Shown in pieces: positions 24,674-33,681 of a stretch of DNA of 64,000 nt (position 1 is its first letter; each line of letters begins with the position of its first letter). The position numbers and the translations under genes were made by a program. The notes beneath the pieces were generated by a model. The model searched no databases, was not told the origin of the DNA, and saw nothing but the letters and a program-made list of their open reading frames with translations. The stretch spans positions 24,613 through 88,612 of the forward strand of contig NZ_QGGI01000009.1 in NCBI RefSeq assembly GCF_003148465.1, given 5' to 3'. The DNA is from Oceanotoga teriensis (GTDB taxonomy: Bacteria > Thermotogota > Thermotogae > Petrotogales > Petrotogaceae).

Positions 24674-25537
24674 ATGAAGAATAAAGGAATTTTGATGACC
24701 ATGTTTTCGGCAATTTTATTTGGATTTATGCCGATTTTTGCTAAAATAGCTTATTTGGGAGGGATAAATTATTATAGTTTAGTATTTTTGAGAAGTATGT
24801 TTGCACTTATATTTATATCTATATTTATATTAATAAAGAAAATATCTATAAAAATAAATTTTAAAGATTTTATAAATTTATTTTTTCTTTCTTTGATTGG
24901 ATATACATTAACACAATTGACTCTTTTTGCTTCATATACCTATATAAGTACAGGTGTTGCCACTACACTTCATTTTATATATCCTGTTTGTATAATGACT
25001 GCAAATATTTTGTTTTTTAAAGAAAGAGTAAATAAAAATAAAGTTTTTGCTCTTATTTTAGCTATTATTGGAATAAGTATGCTTTCTATAAATAAAAATA
25101 TTAAAATAGATATTCGTGGTGTTTTTATAGCTATTATCTCTGGAATTTTGTATTCTTATTATATGCTTGTGATTGAGCATACAAAGATAAAAAACATGAA
25201 TAGTGTTGTTATGACTTTCTATTTGCTTTTGTTTTCGATGATTTTTTTGGGTTTTGGTAGTTTGAAATTTGAATTAAATTTTAATTTTAATTACTTGTCT
25301 TGGTTTATGGGTATGATAATAGCTTTATTATGCTCCATTTTTGCAGTTATTTTATTACAAATGGGTATAAAAGAAATCGGTTCATCCACAGCTTCAATAT
25401 TGAGTGCGTTTGAACCGATAGTGAGTGTTATTCTCGGGGTAATAATTTTTAGAGAAAGTATAACTATTAACATATTTTTAGGAATTGTTTTTGTAATAGT
25501 ATCAGTATTAATAGTAAATTTTAATAAAAAATATTAA
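24674..25537 (+). CDS. EamA/DMT-family transporter
   Basis: Inner-membrane protein with ten predicted helices in two EamA repeats, residues about 1-135 and 145-285. Typical repeat features are FGFMPIFAKIAY in helix 1, the conserved S/T-rich ATTLHFIYPVCI near residue 97, and the matching GSSTASILSAFEPIVSVILG near 238. Members export amino acids or metabolites; the substrate is unknown. 287 residues, complete, GAGAGG before the ATG. Monocistronic and divergent from the pyruvate dehydrogenase operon. Confidence 0.88.
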   Translation: MKNKGILMTMFSAILFGFMPIFAKIAYLGGINYYSLVFLRSMFALIFISIFILIKKISIKINFKDFINLFFLSLIGYTLTQLTLFASYTYISTGVATTLHFIYPVCIMTANILFFKERVNKNKVFALILAIIGISMLSINKNIKIDIRGVFIAIISGILYSYYMLVIEHTKIKNMNSVVMTFYLLLFSMIFLGFGSLKFELNFNFNYLSWFMGMIIALLCSIFAVILLQMGIKEIGSSTASILSAFEPIVSVILGVIIFRESITINIFLGIVFVIVSVLIVNFNKKY

Positions 25538-25636
25538 TTTTAAAAATGTTTTTTTAAGAACATAGTGTTTTATATTGAAAAAAATTTCATCATTTTAATT
25601 TTTTATTACGAATTTTAAAAATAATAAAAATATAGT

Positions 25637-25664
25637 TTGATAATGCTCTGTTTTATGATACAAT
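25637..25664 (+). promoter_or_regulatory. Promoter of the candidate small RNA
   Basis: TTGATA at 25637-25642 and TACAAT at 25659-25664 with a 16-bp spacer. No open frame follows within the next 100 bases. Confidence 0.5.
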
Positions 25665-25670
25665 AAAGAA

Positions 25671-25757
25671 AAATAAAAGCGAAGAACGTCCGTAAGTACT
25701 TTTAAGATCCTACTACCTATAACATGAAAGCCGGCAGGCACAACTGCCGGCTTTCAT
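25671..25757 (+). ncRNA. Candidate small RNA ending in a GC-rich hairpin
   Basis: About 87 bases between the promoter at 25637-25664 and a perfect 14-bp stem (25724-25737 with 25744-25757, loop GCACAA). It contains an unusually C-rich single-stranded stretch for this genome (CCTACTACC at 25709-25717). No start codon with a ribosome binding site is seen. The hairpin lacks a T run on the plus strand, so the 3' end is uncertain. It does not match any RNA family I know. The stem may instead be the terminator of the liv operon on the other strand. Confidence 0.4.
25724..25757. terminator. GC-rich 14-bp hairpin between convergent units
   Basis: Perfect inverted repeat, the most GC-rich stretch in the neighbourhood, 20 bp past the end of the liv operon. 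Neither side has a T run, so it could be a transcript-end stabiliser or a pause hairpin as well as a terminator. Confidence 0.5.
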
Positions 25758-25776
25758 CACTTTAATTCAAATATAC

Positions 25777-26991
25777 TTACCAATTTATCCATTCAGGAAC
25801 TAACCAATCCCCTGTTTTATATTCTAAAGGCCAAACAGCTTTCCATTCACCTTTTGTGTTCCATTGATATATTATACCATTTGCTCCATTTCCACCATAT
25901 TTTAAGTCATGATTTTCTGTAAATATTACAGGAGCAACGCCTTTGTCTCCACCTAAAGGAAATTCTACTTTTTCTATGGCTTTTATTATTTCATCTTTAT
26001 CATTTAAATTTTTAGTATTTTCAAGTGCTTCTTTTAAAACATATAAAGTGTTATATGAAGGGAATGCTATGAATCCAGGAGCATGTCCAAATTTTGTTTT
26101 ATAATCTTCATACCATTTTAATGTTTTTGATGTTAAAGGAGCTGGACCGCCATTTGGATATGCAGATGTTTCATATATTGATTTTTGATTTGTTTGATTA
26201 AAAAATTCTGGTTTTAGTGCTGGGGCAATAGCACCTACTATTGCAGCATTTACTTTTAAATCATACCATTGTTTTGTGAATTGAATTCCATCTTCGGTAA
26301 CTATGGCATCAATTATAACTTGAGCACCAGCTTCCTCAGCTCTTTTGAATGTAGCCGAAAAATCATTTGTTCCAGCAGGGAAATAATCTCTATAAACTAT
26401 TTCTACACCTGCTTTTTCAGCTATTTCAGCGGCTTTTTCAGCTATACCTTTAGAATAAACAAGATCTAAAGATATTATTGCAGCTTTTTTTATGCCATAT
26501 TCAGGAACGAGATAGTTTGCAATGAATTCACCGATAGATCTTCCTTGAGATATTGAATCAAGTGTTCCAACTCTAAAGTAATATTTGTATTTATTAAAAT
26601 TTTCGGCAACTTTATTTGTTATATCTGGAGATGCTGCTCCTGTTCCAAGCCATATTACTTTATATCTTGCCATTGTATCCATAGCAGCAAGAACTGGTCC
26701 AGAACCAACTCCACCTATTAAGAAATCTATTTTATCTCTTGTTACAAGCCTTGTTATTCCTGAGATCATTTTTCCAGCAGTATTTTCATCATCTACGAAT
26801 ACTAATTCTACAGGTCTTCCAACTATTCCACCTTGTGCATTTATTTCATCTGCTGCCATTTGAACAGATTCTTTAATCCATACTCCATTTTCAGTTTGAT
26901 AAGGACCAAGAACACCTATTTTCCAAGGATTTGCTGAAAATGCTGAAACAATAAGAATTATAATGAATATTAAACTTAAAGCTTTTTTCAT
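25777..26991 (-). CDS. livK: Branched-chain amino acid-type ABC transporter substrate-binding protein
   Basis: Periplasmic binding protein of the HAAT/Liv family (type I fold). Residues 1-19 are a signal peptide without lipobox. The mature start KIGVLGPYQTENG is the usual first strand, followed by AADEINAQGGIVGRPVELVFVDDENTAGK near residue 47. FPSYNTLYVLKEALE near 313 and the C-terminal W-rich tail fit the family. 404 residues. It is the last gene of the livHMGF operon. The ligand may be a branched-chain amino acid, but this group also takes amides and other small acids. The sequence does not settle it. Confidence 0.88.
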   Translation of the reverse strand: MKKALSLIFIIILIVSAFSANPWKIGVLGPYQTENGVWIKESVQMAADEINAQGGIVGRPVELVFVDDENTAGKMISGITRLVTRDKIDFLIGGVGSGPVLAAMDTMARYKVIWLGTGAASPDITNKVAENFNKYKYYFRVGTLDSISQGRSIGEFIANYLVPEYGIKKAAIISLDLVYSKGIAEKAAEIAEKAGVEIVYRDYFPAGTNDFSATFKRAEEAGAQVIIDAIVTEDGIQFTKQWYDLKVNAAIVGAIAPALKPEFFNQTNQKSIYETSAYPNGGPAPLTSKTLKWYEDYKTKFGHAPGFIAFPSYNTLYVLKEALENTKNLNDKDEIIKAIEKVEFPLGGDKGVAPVIFTENHDLKYGGNGANGIIYQWNTKGEWKAVWPLEYKTGDWLVPEWINW

Positions 26992-27020
26992 AAAGAGAAT
27001 CCCTCCTAATTTTATAATGC

Positions 27021-27722
27021 TTATAACCCCAGATAAGCACTTTTTATTGAATTATTTCCTGAAAGTTCTGAAGGATTACCTTCCCATACTATGTTTCCAT
27101 GTTCAAATATAGATATTTTATCTGCTATGGGAAGTATCATTGTCGCATCTTGTTCTACTATTAAAATAGTTTTTCCAGTTTCTTTTATTTTTTTAATACC
27201 TTCAAATATTTGTTCTTTTATTATATGTGCAAGTCCCATAGATGGTTCATCTAATAATAATATTTCAGGTTCTAACATCAAAGCCCTTCCTATTGCAAGC
27301 ATTTGTTGTTCTCCACCACTCATAGTACCTGCTTTTTGATTTATTCTTTCTTTTAATCTTGGAAATATTTGATAAACAAAATCAAGATTTTTTTTAATAT
27401 TTTTATTAATAGAGTATATAGTTGCAATTTCAAGATTTTCTTTTACAGATAAATCTCTAAATAACCTTCTATTTTCAGGAGAAAGAGATATGCCCATTCT
27501 TGCGATATTATGAGTTTTTTCATTTGAGATATCTTTGTCTTTGAATATAATTTGACCAATATTTGGATGAACAGTTCCAGTTATAGATTTTAATAAAGTT
27601 GATTTTCCAGCACCATTTGGTCCAAGTACGGCATGACATTGACCTTCAATTACACTCAATGAAAGATTTTCTAAAACAGTTGCTTTTCCATATCCTGCAG
27701 TGATCTGTTTAATATCAAGCAT
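27021..27722 (-). CDS. livF: Branched-chain amino acid ABC transporter ATP-binding protein LivF
   Basis: Second ATPase of the transporter. Start chosen at the ATG at 27722 (MLDIKQITAGYGKATVLENL), which overlaps the livG stop by 8 bp and has GGTGGAG upstream; a longer frame to 27761 would reach further into livG. It has Walker A GPNGAGKSTL near residue 37, the LivF-type SPENRRLFRDLSVKENL near 88, the signature TMSGGEQQMLAIGRAL near 138, and Walker B ILLLDEPSMGLA near 160. 233 residues, typical. Confidence 0.93.
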   Translation of the reverse strand: MLDIKQITAGYGKATVLENLSLSVIEGQCHAVLGPNGAGKSTLLKSITGTVHPNIGQIIFKDKDISNEKTHNIARMGISLSPENRRLFRDLSVKENLEIATIYSINKNIKKNLDFVYQIFPRLKERINQKAGTMSGGEQQMLAIGRALMLEPEILLLDEPSMGLAHIIKEQIFEGIKKIKETGKTILIVEQDATMILPIADKISIFEHGNIVWEGNPSELSGNNSIKSAYLGL

Positions 27723-28473
27723 TGGCAATTTCTCCACCACCTTTACCAAGATAGGATTCAATAACTTGTTTATTTTCTACTATTTCTTTTGGAGTACCTT
27801 CGGCTATTTTTTTACCATAATCTATTGCTATTATTCTATTTACTATTTGCATGAACTCTTTTAATCTATGTTCTATTAATATTATTGTTGTTCCACTTTT
27901 TTCATTAGCTTTTATTATAACATTTGAAATAGGTTCTATTTCTGATGATGTGAGACCAGCAAAAGGTTCATCGAGTAATATTAATTCTGGTTTCACAGTC
28001 AAAGCTTTTGCAACTTCAAGTTTTTTTAAATATCCTTGTGGAAGTTGTTCTGTATCTGTATATAAAACTTCTTCAAGTTCGCAAATAGAAGCTACATGTT
28101 TTATCCAATCTATTTTTTCGGATTCATTTGGAAATAATTTATTCATCCTAGGAGTTAAAGATGCAACTTTTAAATTTTCGAATACACTTAACTCTTTAAA
28201 AGGTTTAACTATTTGAAAAGTTCTTACAAGACCCTTATGAGCAACTTTTATAGGATTCATACCAAAAATTGATTCATTTTGAAATATTATTTTTCCATTA
28301 TCTGGTTTTATAAATCCCGAAATTAAGTTAAAAATAGTTGTTTTTCCAGCACCATTTGGTCCAAGAATTCCAAAGCGTTCACCCTTTTTAACATTAAAAG
28401 TAATATCATCAGTTGCTTTTAATCCACCAAAATTTTTTGAAAGATTATTTATCTCAAGAATATTATTTGTCAA
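27715..28473 (-). CDS. livG: Branched-chain amino acid ABC transporter ATP-binding protein LivG
   Basis: First ATPase, with Walker A GPNGAGKTT near residue 38, the Liv-type VRTFQIVKPFKELSVFENL near 86, and Walker B LILLDEPFAGLT near 163. The signature motif is unusual: instead of LSYG/LSGG the segment reads LPQGYLKKLEVAKAL near 144, a known variant among LivG proteins. 252 residues. It starts within the livM stop (ATGA overlap) and ends within the livF start. Confidence 0.9.
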   Translation of the reverse strand: MTNNILEINNLSKNFGGLKATDDITFNVKKGERFGILGPNGAGKTTIFNLISGFIKPDNGKIIFQNESIFGMNPIKVAHKGLVRTFQIVKPFKELSVFENLKVASLTPRMNKLFPNESEKIDWIKHVASICELEEVLYTDTEQLPQGYLKKLEVAKALTVKPELILLDEPFAGLTSSEIEPISNVIIKANEKSGTTIILIEHRLKEFMQIVNRIIAIDYGKKIAEGTPKEIVENKQVIESYLGKGGGEIANA

Positions 28474-29432
28474 TTTTTATCACCGCTCTTTTCTATAACA
28501 GGTTTTATACTTTTTTTTCTTTTTATTAGATTACCAATGCTAACAAAAATACCTTTTGGAAGGAAAAGTACAGATAACATCAATATTACAGTATATATTA
28601 TTTGATTCCATTCTCCAAAACCTCTCAATAATTCTGTTAATAAAGAGATAAAAAAACCTCCAAGAGCTGCAGGAATAATTCCACCAATTCCTCCAACAAC
28701 AGACATTATAAGTGTGTTTAAGGATAAAGGATATACTATATCTGGTCCTATATATCCATAAAAATGACCTATCACAGTACCAGCCATACCTGCAAACATT
28801 GCTGATAATGCAAAAGCAGTTACTTTATATTTTGTTGTTTCAATTCCTAAAGCTTTTGCAGCTTCTTCATCGGATTTTATAGATTTTAATATTAATCCAA
28901 AATTAGATTTGCCTAGATAAAAAAGTAATCCTATTGATATTACGGCAAATATGAGCATAAAATAATAAGAACCCATTGGACCTTCTGTTAAAAAAGGTAT
29001 TCCAAAAATTCCTTCTTCGCCACCTGTGACTTCTGAATAAGAAATGGTCAATTTCTCAAATATGGAGGCTATTGCAAGAGAAGCTAAGGCGAAGTAAGGA
29101 CCTTTAAGTCTTAAAGTTGGAATACCTATAATTATTCCAAATAATATTGAAAAAATTGCTGCAAGTGGAATAGACAACCAAGGTTTTATTGCAAAAGAAG
29201 AAGATATAAACCCAAGCATATAACCACCAATGGCTATAAATGCTGCATGACCCATATTTTCTTTACCTGTGAATCCTGAGAGTATATCCCAACTTCCAGC
29301 ATAAACCATGTATATGAAAGAAACGGATAGAATGTTTATGAGATAGAAATCATTTGAAATCAATGGAAAAATAAATAAAAAAGCTGTAAATAATAGTATT
29401 ATAATTCCCCTTATATCTTTTAAAAATTTCAT
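28470..29432 (-). CDS. livM: Branched-chain amino acid ABC transporter permease LivM
   Basis: Membrane subunit with about nine helices. LivM signatures are SWDILSGFTGKENMGHAAFIAIGGY near residue 46, LKGPYFALASLAIASIFE near 107, and the coupling EEAAKALGIETTKYKVTAFALSA near 189 that contacts the ATPases. VVGGIGGIIPAALGG near 248 is also typical. 320 residues. AAGGGTG precedes the ATG, 11 bp after livH. Confidence 0.92.
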   Translation of the reverse strand: MKFLKDIRGIIILLFTAFLFIFPLISNDFYLINILSVSFIYMVYAGSWDILSGFTGKENMGHAAFIAIGGYMLGFISSSFAIKPWLSIPLAAIFSILFGIIIGIPTLRLKGPYFALASLAIASIFEKLTISYSEVTGGEEGIFGIPFLTEGPMGSYYFMLIFAVISIGLLFYLGKSNFGLILKSIKSDEEAAKALGIETTKYKVTAFALSAMFAGMAGTVIGHFYGYIGPDIVYPLSLNTLIMSVVGGIGGIIPAALGGFFISLLTELLRGFGEWNQIIYTVILMLSVLFLPKGIFVSIGNLIKRKKSIKPVIEKSGDKN

Positions 29433-29443
29433 AAAATCACCCT

Positions 29444-30301
29444 TTATATAGTTTTCTTACCCATAATTCCTGTAGGTTTAAATATTAGGAATATGAATAC
29501 CAGAACAAGGAATACAACTTCTGTCATACTTGAAGTCCAAGTTATTGCGACAATACCTTCAATATAAGCCATAATAAATGCTGCAACTATACTTCCTCCT
29601 ATACTACCAAGTCCACCTAATATAACGATTGAAAAAGCTTTTAATAATGTTGGGAGCCACATATCAACTGAGATTGAAAGGAAAGGAGATATTACGATTC
29701 CTCCGATTCCAGCTAAAAGTGCTGATATTGCAGAAGTTAGTATAAAAACAGAACTTGTATTTATTCCAACTAATTCAGCGGCATAAACATCTTGAGATGT
29801 TGCAAGTATTTGTTTTCCAAAACTTGTTTTATTTATAAATAACATAACGGCAATTATTGTAATAATTGAAATTATGAAAGCAAAAACTCTTGAACCAGGA
29901 ACGGTTTCACCCATAATATTTAAAGCGTTATCATAAAAAGGCATTATTGAATATCTTCTTGCACCGTATAGCATTGTGAATAAATATTGAGTAAAATATG
30001 CTGCACCAAGTGTGAAGATGAGTATATAAATGCTTTCTCCTTTTTTTCTTAAATAAAGTATAGGTCCTTTCATCATGAGGCCACCTAATCCAGCAACCAA
30101 TAAAAGAGATATTATAGCTGCAAGCCAAGAAGGAAAATTTAAGCTTATAAATGTATAAGTTAAATATGCTGCAACCATGTAATAAGCTCCATGATAAAGG
30201 TTTACAACGCCGGCTACCCCAAAAGTCAGCGAAAATCCAAGTGCTATTAAAGCATAAATTGATCCATTAATAGTTCCGTTTATTAGGACATTTGCAAACA
30301 A
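29444..30301 (-). CDS. livH: Branched-chain amino acid ABC transporter permease LivH
   Basis: First gene of the operon. The start is set at the TTG at 30301 (MFANVLINGTINGSIYALIALG), seven bases after AGGGGTG. A GTG at 30310 overlaps that site. The N-terminal NG..NGSIYALIALGFSLTFGVAGVVNLYHGAYYM pattern is the LivH hallmark. The coupling segment is SQDVYAAELVGINTSSVF near residue 172, and VILGGLGSIGGSIVAAF is near 236. About eight membrane helices, 285 residues. Confidence 0.92.
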   Translation of the reverse strand: MFANVLINGTINGSIYALIALGFSLTFGVAGVVNLYHGAYYMVAAYLTYTFISLNFPSWLAAIISLLLVAGLGGLMMKGPILYLRKKGESIYILIFTLGAAYFTQYLFTMLYGARRYSIMPFYDNALNIMGETVPGSRVFAFIISIITIIAVMLFINKTSFGKQILATSQDVYAAELVGINTSSVFILTSAISALLAGIGGIVISPFLSISVDMWLPTLLKAFSIVILGGLGSIGGSIVAAFIMAYIEGIVAITWTSSMTEVVFLVLVFIFLIFKPTGIMGKKTI

Positions 30302-30345
30302 AATCCACACCCCTTTTTTATGTGTTTTTATGTTTAAATAAACAC

Positions 30346-30424
30346 TGAATCATTTCTCAATAAAAATTAATAAAAATAAAGATTTAAAACTAAATAAGGA
30401 ATAGGTGAATCATATCTCAATTAA
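30346..30424. repeat. Pair of 19-bp direct repeats 60 bp apart upstream of livH
   Basis: TGAATCATTTCTCAATAAA at 30346-30364 and TGAATCATATCTCAATTAA at 30406-30424 differ at two positions. They may be binding sites for a regulator of the liv operon. Confidence 0.6.
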
Positions 30425-30607
30425 GTAATCTTTATTATATAGTACTATTAAATACTTTATTTTTCAAAACTCAAAGAATGACAGTTATAATAAATTAGGA
30501 TTAATAATTTCGATTTATTTATATTTCTTATTGTATATCTAAGTTTTACTTTTTATTACGATATTTTTCATTTTCATTAATTAAGTTAGTTTTTTCGCAA
30601 TCAAATA

Positions 30608-30648
30608 AAAAATCTGAGAAGTACTAAAACTGTACTTCTCAGATTTTT
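30608..30648. terminator. Intrinsic terminator of the membrane protein gene at 30683
   Basis: Perfect 17-bp stem (30608-30624 with 30632-30648), loop TAAAACT, T-rich on the minus strand after the stem. Confidence 0.85.
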
Positions 30649-30682
30649 GATTGTTTATAAAATATTTTTGTATTGAATTGTA

Positions 30683-31426
30683 TTAAATTTTTTCAAGTTT
30701 ATATATAGTATTTTTTATAGTTTTCTTTTTTTTATCTAAACTCAATGAATTCAATTTCATATCATCAAAATGTTCTTGCATGATATTTTTTAATTCTGAT
30801 AATTTTTTAAATCTATAGGTTTCATCTACTTTTTCAATCAATATTTTATCATATACTTCTATATATTTATTGTATACTTCCATATCGAATATATTATCTT
30901 TCATCTCTTTTAAATTCATTATTAATTTTTTGTAATTTTCTTGATTGAATTCTTCAATTACATATGTTTTTTTCTTGTTAGAATCATTTAATTTTATAAA
31001 TGAAATCAATATAGGAGAAATTGTTGAGAATATTATCATAAATAGTATGAGATCTACTATGTTTGGGAAAACTACTCTGCCAGGTATAAATATTGATATA
31101 GAAGCGTTTAATAAACCTATTATCAAATCGATACTGAACATTGAATTATAGATTATACTCAGTATTAAAAAAGTTATGTATATTGATATAAATTTTAATA
31201 AAGGAATTAATATAAAACTTTTTATAGGATCTTCAGTTTTTTTGTAGTTTCTTATTATACTCCATATAAAATTTAAATATATGAATATCATTCCTGTATA
31301 GCTTAAAATCGTTAATAATAAAGGATCATAATTGAAACTGAGATTATAAGATAATTCTCTCAATAAATCATTTGAAAAGGCTAATACTATTATTAAAAAT
31401 ACTATATTAGAAATATATTTTTTCAT
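30683..31426 (-). CDS. Membrane protein of unknown function
   Basis: I do not recognise this 247-residue protein. The N-terminal two thirds hold about five hydrophobic helices (residues about 5-18, 36-58, 72-94, 98-115 and 122-143). From about residue 150 on it is a charged, probably coiled-coil cytoplasmic tail, rich in Lys and Glu (EEFNQENYKKLIMNLKEM and similar). No catalytic motif is visible. It has its own terminator at 30608-30648 and lies downstream of the DUF2804 gene with a 61-bp gap, so the two may share a transcript. Confidence 0.75.
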   Translation of the reverse strand: MKKYISNIVFLIIVLAFSNDLLRELSYNLSFNYDPLLLTILSYTGMIFIYLNFIWSIIRNYKKTEDPIKSFILIPLLKFISIYITFLILSIIYNSMFSIDLIIGLLNASISIFIPGRVVFPNIVDLILFMIIFSTISPILISFIKLNDSNKKKTYVIEEFNQENYKKLIMNLKEMKDNIFDMEVYNKYIEVYDKILIEKVDETYRFKKLSELKNIMQEHFDDMKLNSLSLDKKKKTIKNTIYKLEKI

Positions 31427-31487
31427 TTTGTTCCTCCCTATTTAATTTTCTTTGGCAAGAAATCCCTTTTCTTTTGCTAGATAAGAC

Positions 31488-32480
31488 TTACCATTTAGCT
31501 TTATGTTCTTCAACACAACCATAAGTTTTTGTTATATTTATTTTTTTGTCGTTTATTTGGACATATCCATTAAAATATCCAAAAATTTGATCAAATTTAG
31601 ATTTTATAAATAAAGCTTTTGTTCTATCTTTTCTTATATATAATGGAGTGAATTTTAGGTTTATACTTTCATTTGAATTTTTTAAAGTCCAATTTGCCAT
31701 TAAATTTTTTTTATCATATATAAATTTTATATCTTCATTTATTTTATAGATTTTGTCATTATAAGTTATGGCATTTTCATTCATACCAGTTCCATCAGTC
31801 CATTTTGCACCAAAGTTTATACCTATTTTATTTTTTGAAATATATGTCGAGAATGTAGCCCAATTCCAAAATGTTTCATAAGGCCATTTGCCTCTTCCAA
31901 AATCAAGGGAAGCCAAGGAACTATTTTTTTCGAATATTATAGTTTGATTGTTTGTATATAAAGCTCCTTCAACTGGGAGACAATTTTGTTTGGAAGTATA
32001 TTGAAATCTTTTTTCATTCCATGGGATTACAACATTTAAAGATTCATAGTTTTCTGGATATTCTATAAAGAATTCACTTTTAAATTTTTTTGAACTTGCA
32101 TTTATTATCACTTCTTTATTTTTATGGAGCATCTCTATTGTAATTTTTTTACCATTGAAAGAATTAGTTCCCAAAAGAGAGTCTGGAAGATATACATTCA
32201 TACTGCCTGGAATAACCTCTTTATCTTCATAAAATTCATTATTTTTATAGTCCATTAAATATATAAAACCAACACTTGCATATTCGAATGTAGTTATGGC
32301 TATTGTTAAACTTAAGTTTGAATTATTTATAGCCCAATAATTCCATCTCTTTTTTCTAAAAGGGCTACCTTTTAAATTTATTTTGTGAACGGGATTTTTT
32401 GACCAACCTATGGCTGAATTGTTTAGATTACCTTGTGAATCACATAATTTAACTGTTTTCAAGATTTCTTTTTGAGCCAT
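31488..32480 (-). CDS. DUF2804-family protein
   Basis: The product matches the DUF2804 pattern: LCDSQGNLNNSAIGWSKNP at the N-terminus, GSPFRKKRWNYWAI near residue 35, and two all-beta halves with W-rich strands such as FGRGKWPYETFWNWATF near 200 and GINFGAKWTDGTGMNENA near 225. DUF2804 proteins look like lipocalin/AttH-type beta-barrel pairs and have no settled function. The start is the ATG at 32480 after GGGGGA; a longer frame to 32495 includes that site. 330 residues. It is divergent from an AraC-type regulator across a 182-bp region with a perfect palindrome. Confidence 0.82.
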   Translation of the reverse strand: MAQKEILKTVKLCDSQGNLNNSAIGWSKNPVHKINLKGSPFRKKRWNYWAINNSNLSLTIAITTFEYASVGFIYLMDYKNNEFYEDKEVIPGSMNVYLPDSLLGTNSFNGKKITIEMLHKNKEVIINASSKKFKSEFFIEYPENYESLNVVIPWNEKRFQYTSKQNCLPVEGALYTNNQTIIFEKNSSLASLDFGRGKWPYETFWNWATFSTYISKNKIGINFGAKWTDGTGMNENAITYNDKIYKINEDIKFIYDKKNLMANWTLKNSNESINLKFTPLYIRKDRTKALFIKSKFDQIFGYFNGYVQINDKKINITKTYGCVEEHKAKW

Positions 32481-32607
32481 ATATATTCCCCCCATAAATA
32501 TACTTTTAACTAATTATACCTTATTATCTTGTAAAAAACTTTAAAATAAAAGAAATATGAGTAATTAACTGTTTTTTAATTTATTTGAAAATTTTATTAT
32601 GTATTAT

Positions 32608-32637
32608 TATATTATGTAGGTTTATCTACATAATATA
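32608..32637. promoter_or_regulatory. Perfect 12-bp inverted repeat before the AraC-type gene
   Basis: TATATTATGTAG (32608-32619) and CTACATAATATA (32626-32637) are exact reverse complements with a 6-bp spacer GTTTAT. It lies 13 bp before the ribosome binding site of the regulator gene. It can act as an operator or as an RNA hairpin in the leader. Confidence 0.65.
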
Positions 32638-32662
32638 AATTTAATTTATGGGGGAACTTTTT

Positions 32663-33622
32663 ATGTTCTATGAAGAAGATAATATTTCAAAATACTATAA
32701 AAATCTTGAAAGAGAAAAGATAATAATAAAAGATAGCATAGAAAATAATATAGTATATTATAAAATAAATAATTTAATGGGTTCTGGTGATTTTATAAGA
32801 ATAAAATATAAAAAAGGATTTGAATCCATATTATTTAAAAATGTAGATATGGCAAAAAATGTATTTAATTATAATTTTTTTAAAAATGGTAAGAATATGT
32901 TGGAATTTACTTATTGTATGGAAGGGTATTTTGAACTTGGTATAGAAGGATTTGATAATTCTTCTAGAATAGGAAAAGATGAATATTGTATTTTTTATAT
33001 GCCTGAAAAATATAAAAAATTTAAGATGAAATACAATAATTTTAGTTGTTTTTCAATAGCTATGGATTTTGAGCTGTTAAAAAATAATATAAATACTCCA
33101 TTTAATGATGAAATAATAGAGGGTATGATAACTAATTCATATAAAAATTATGTTGATAATTTTTTATTAATAGAACAATCTGATAAATCTTTGAAAGATA
33201 TGGTTAATGATATTTATAATAATTCAATATTTAATTTTTCTAAACTAGAAGAAGATATTTTAAAGATATTTTTTAGTATTCAAAATAATAAAAAATTTTA
33301 TGAAAGTTCAATCATGACTGGAATAATTTCAGTATTACTTAAAAATCTGGATGATCCTCCTTATATAAATGATTTGTCTCAAAAATTTAATCTCAGTAAT
33401 TATAAGATTCAGAAATATTTTAAAGAAAGTACAGGAGGAACTTTTTATGATTTTATAAAAAAACAAAGAGTTGAAAAATCTAAAGATTTATTAAAAAATA
33501 AGAATTTAACTATAGCTTATATAGCTTCTGAAATTGGTTATGATAATGCCAGTAAGTTTTCTAATATGTTTAAAAAAGAGATGAATATAACCCCTAAAAA
33601 ATATAGAGAATGTATAAAATAG
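32663..33622 (+). CDS. AraC-family transcriptional regulator
   Basis: The C-terminal 100 residues are a double helix-turn-helix domain of AraC/XylS type: INDLSQKFNLSNYKIQKYFKE for the first and LTIAYIASEIGYDNASKFSNMFKK for the second, then the conserved TPKKYRE. The N-terminal 200 residues resemble the loosely conserved sensor part of regulators near siderophore or drug transporters (FTYCMEGYFELGIEG near residue 85). The start is the ATG at 32663 with GGGGGAA upstream, not 32648. 319 residues. It precedes the MATE and two ABC exporter genes on the same strand, separated by a terminator, and probably controls them. Confidence 0.88.
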   Translation: MFYEEDNISKYYKNLEREKIIIKDSIENNIVYYKINNLMGSGDFIRIKYKKGFESILFKNVDMAKNVFNYNFFKNGKNMLEFTYCMEGYFELGIEGFDNSSRIGKDEYCIFYMPEKYKKFKMKYNNFSCFSIAMDFELLKNNINTPFNDEIIEGMITNSYKNYVDNFLLIEQSDKSLKDMVNDIYNNSIFNFSKLEEDILKIFFSIQNNKKFYESSIMTGIISVLLKNLDDPPYINDLSQKFNLSNYKIQKYFKESTGGTFYDFIKKQRVEKSKDLLKNKNLTIAYIASEIGYDNASKFSNMFKKEMNITPKKYRECIK

Positions 33623-33655
33623 AAAATTCTTCATTTTAAAATGAAGAATTTTTTA
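33623..33655 (+). terminator. Intrinsic terminator after the AraC-type gene
   Basis: AAAATTCTTCAT (33623-33634) pairs with ATGAAGAATTTT (33641-33652), followed by more T. Confidence 0.8.
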
Positions 33656-33681
33656 TTTTTTGGAGTAGATTTTTTTTTATA

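Larger units (their letters stand above)
30302..30682. other. AT-rich leader region of the liv operon with two direct repeats
   Basis: No gene is seen. Two copies of TGAATCAT-T/A-TCTCAAT-A/T-AA begin at 30346 and 30406, exactly 60 bp apart, both upstream of livH. The right end carries the terminator of the gene at 30683. No clear sigma-70 promoter could be assigned; several TATAAT-like boxes exist on the minus strand near 30441. Confidence 0.6.
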
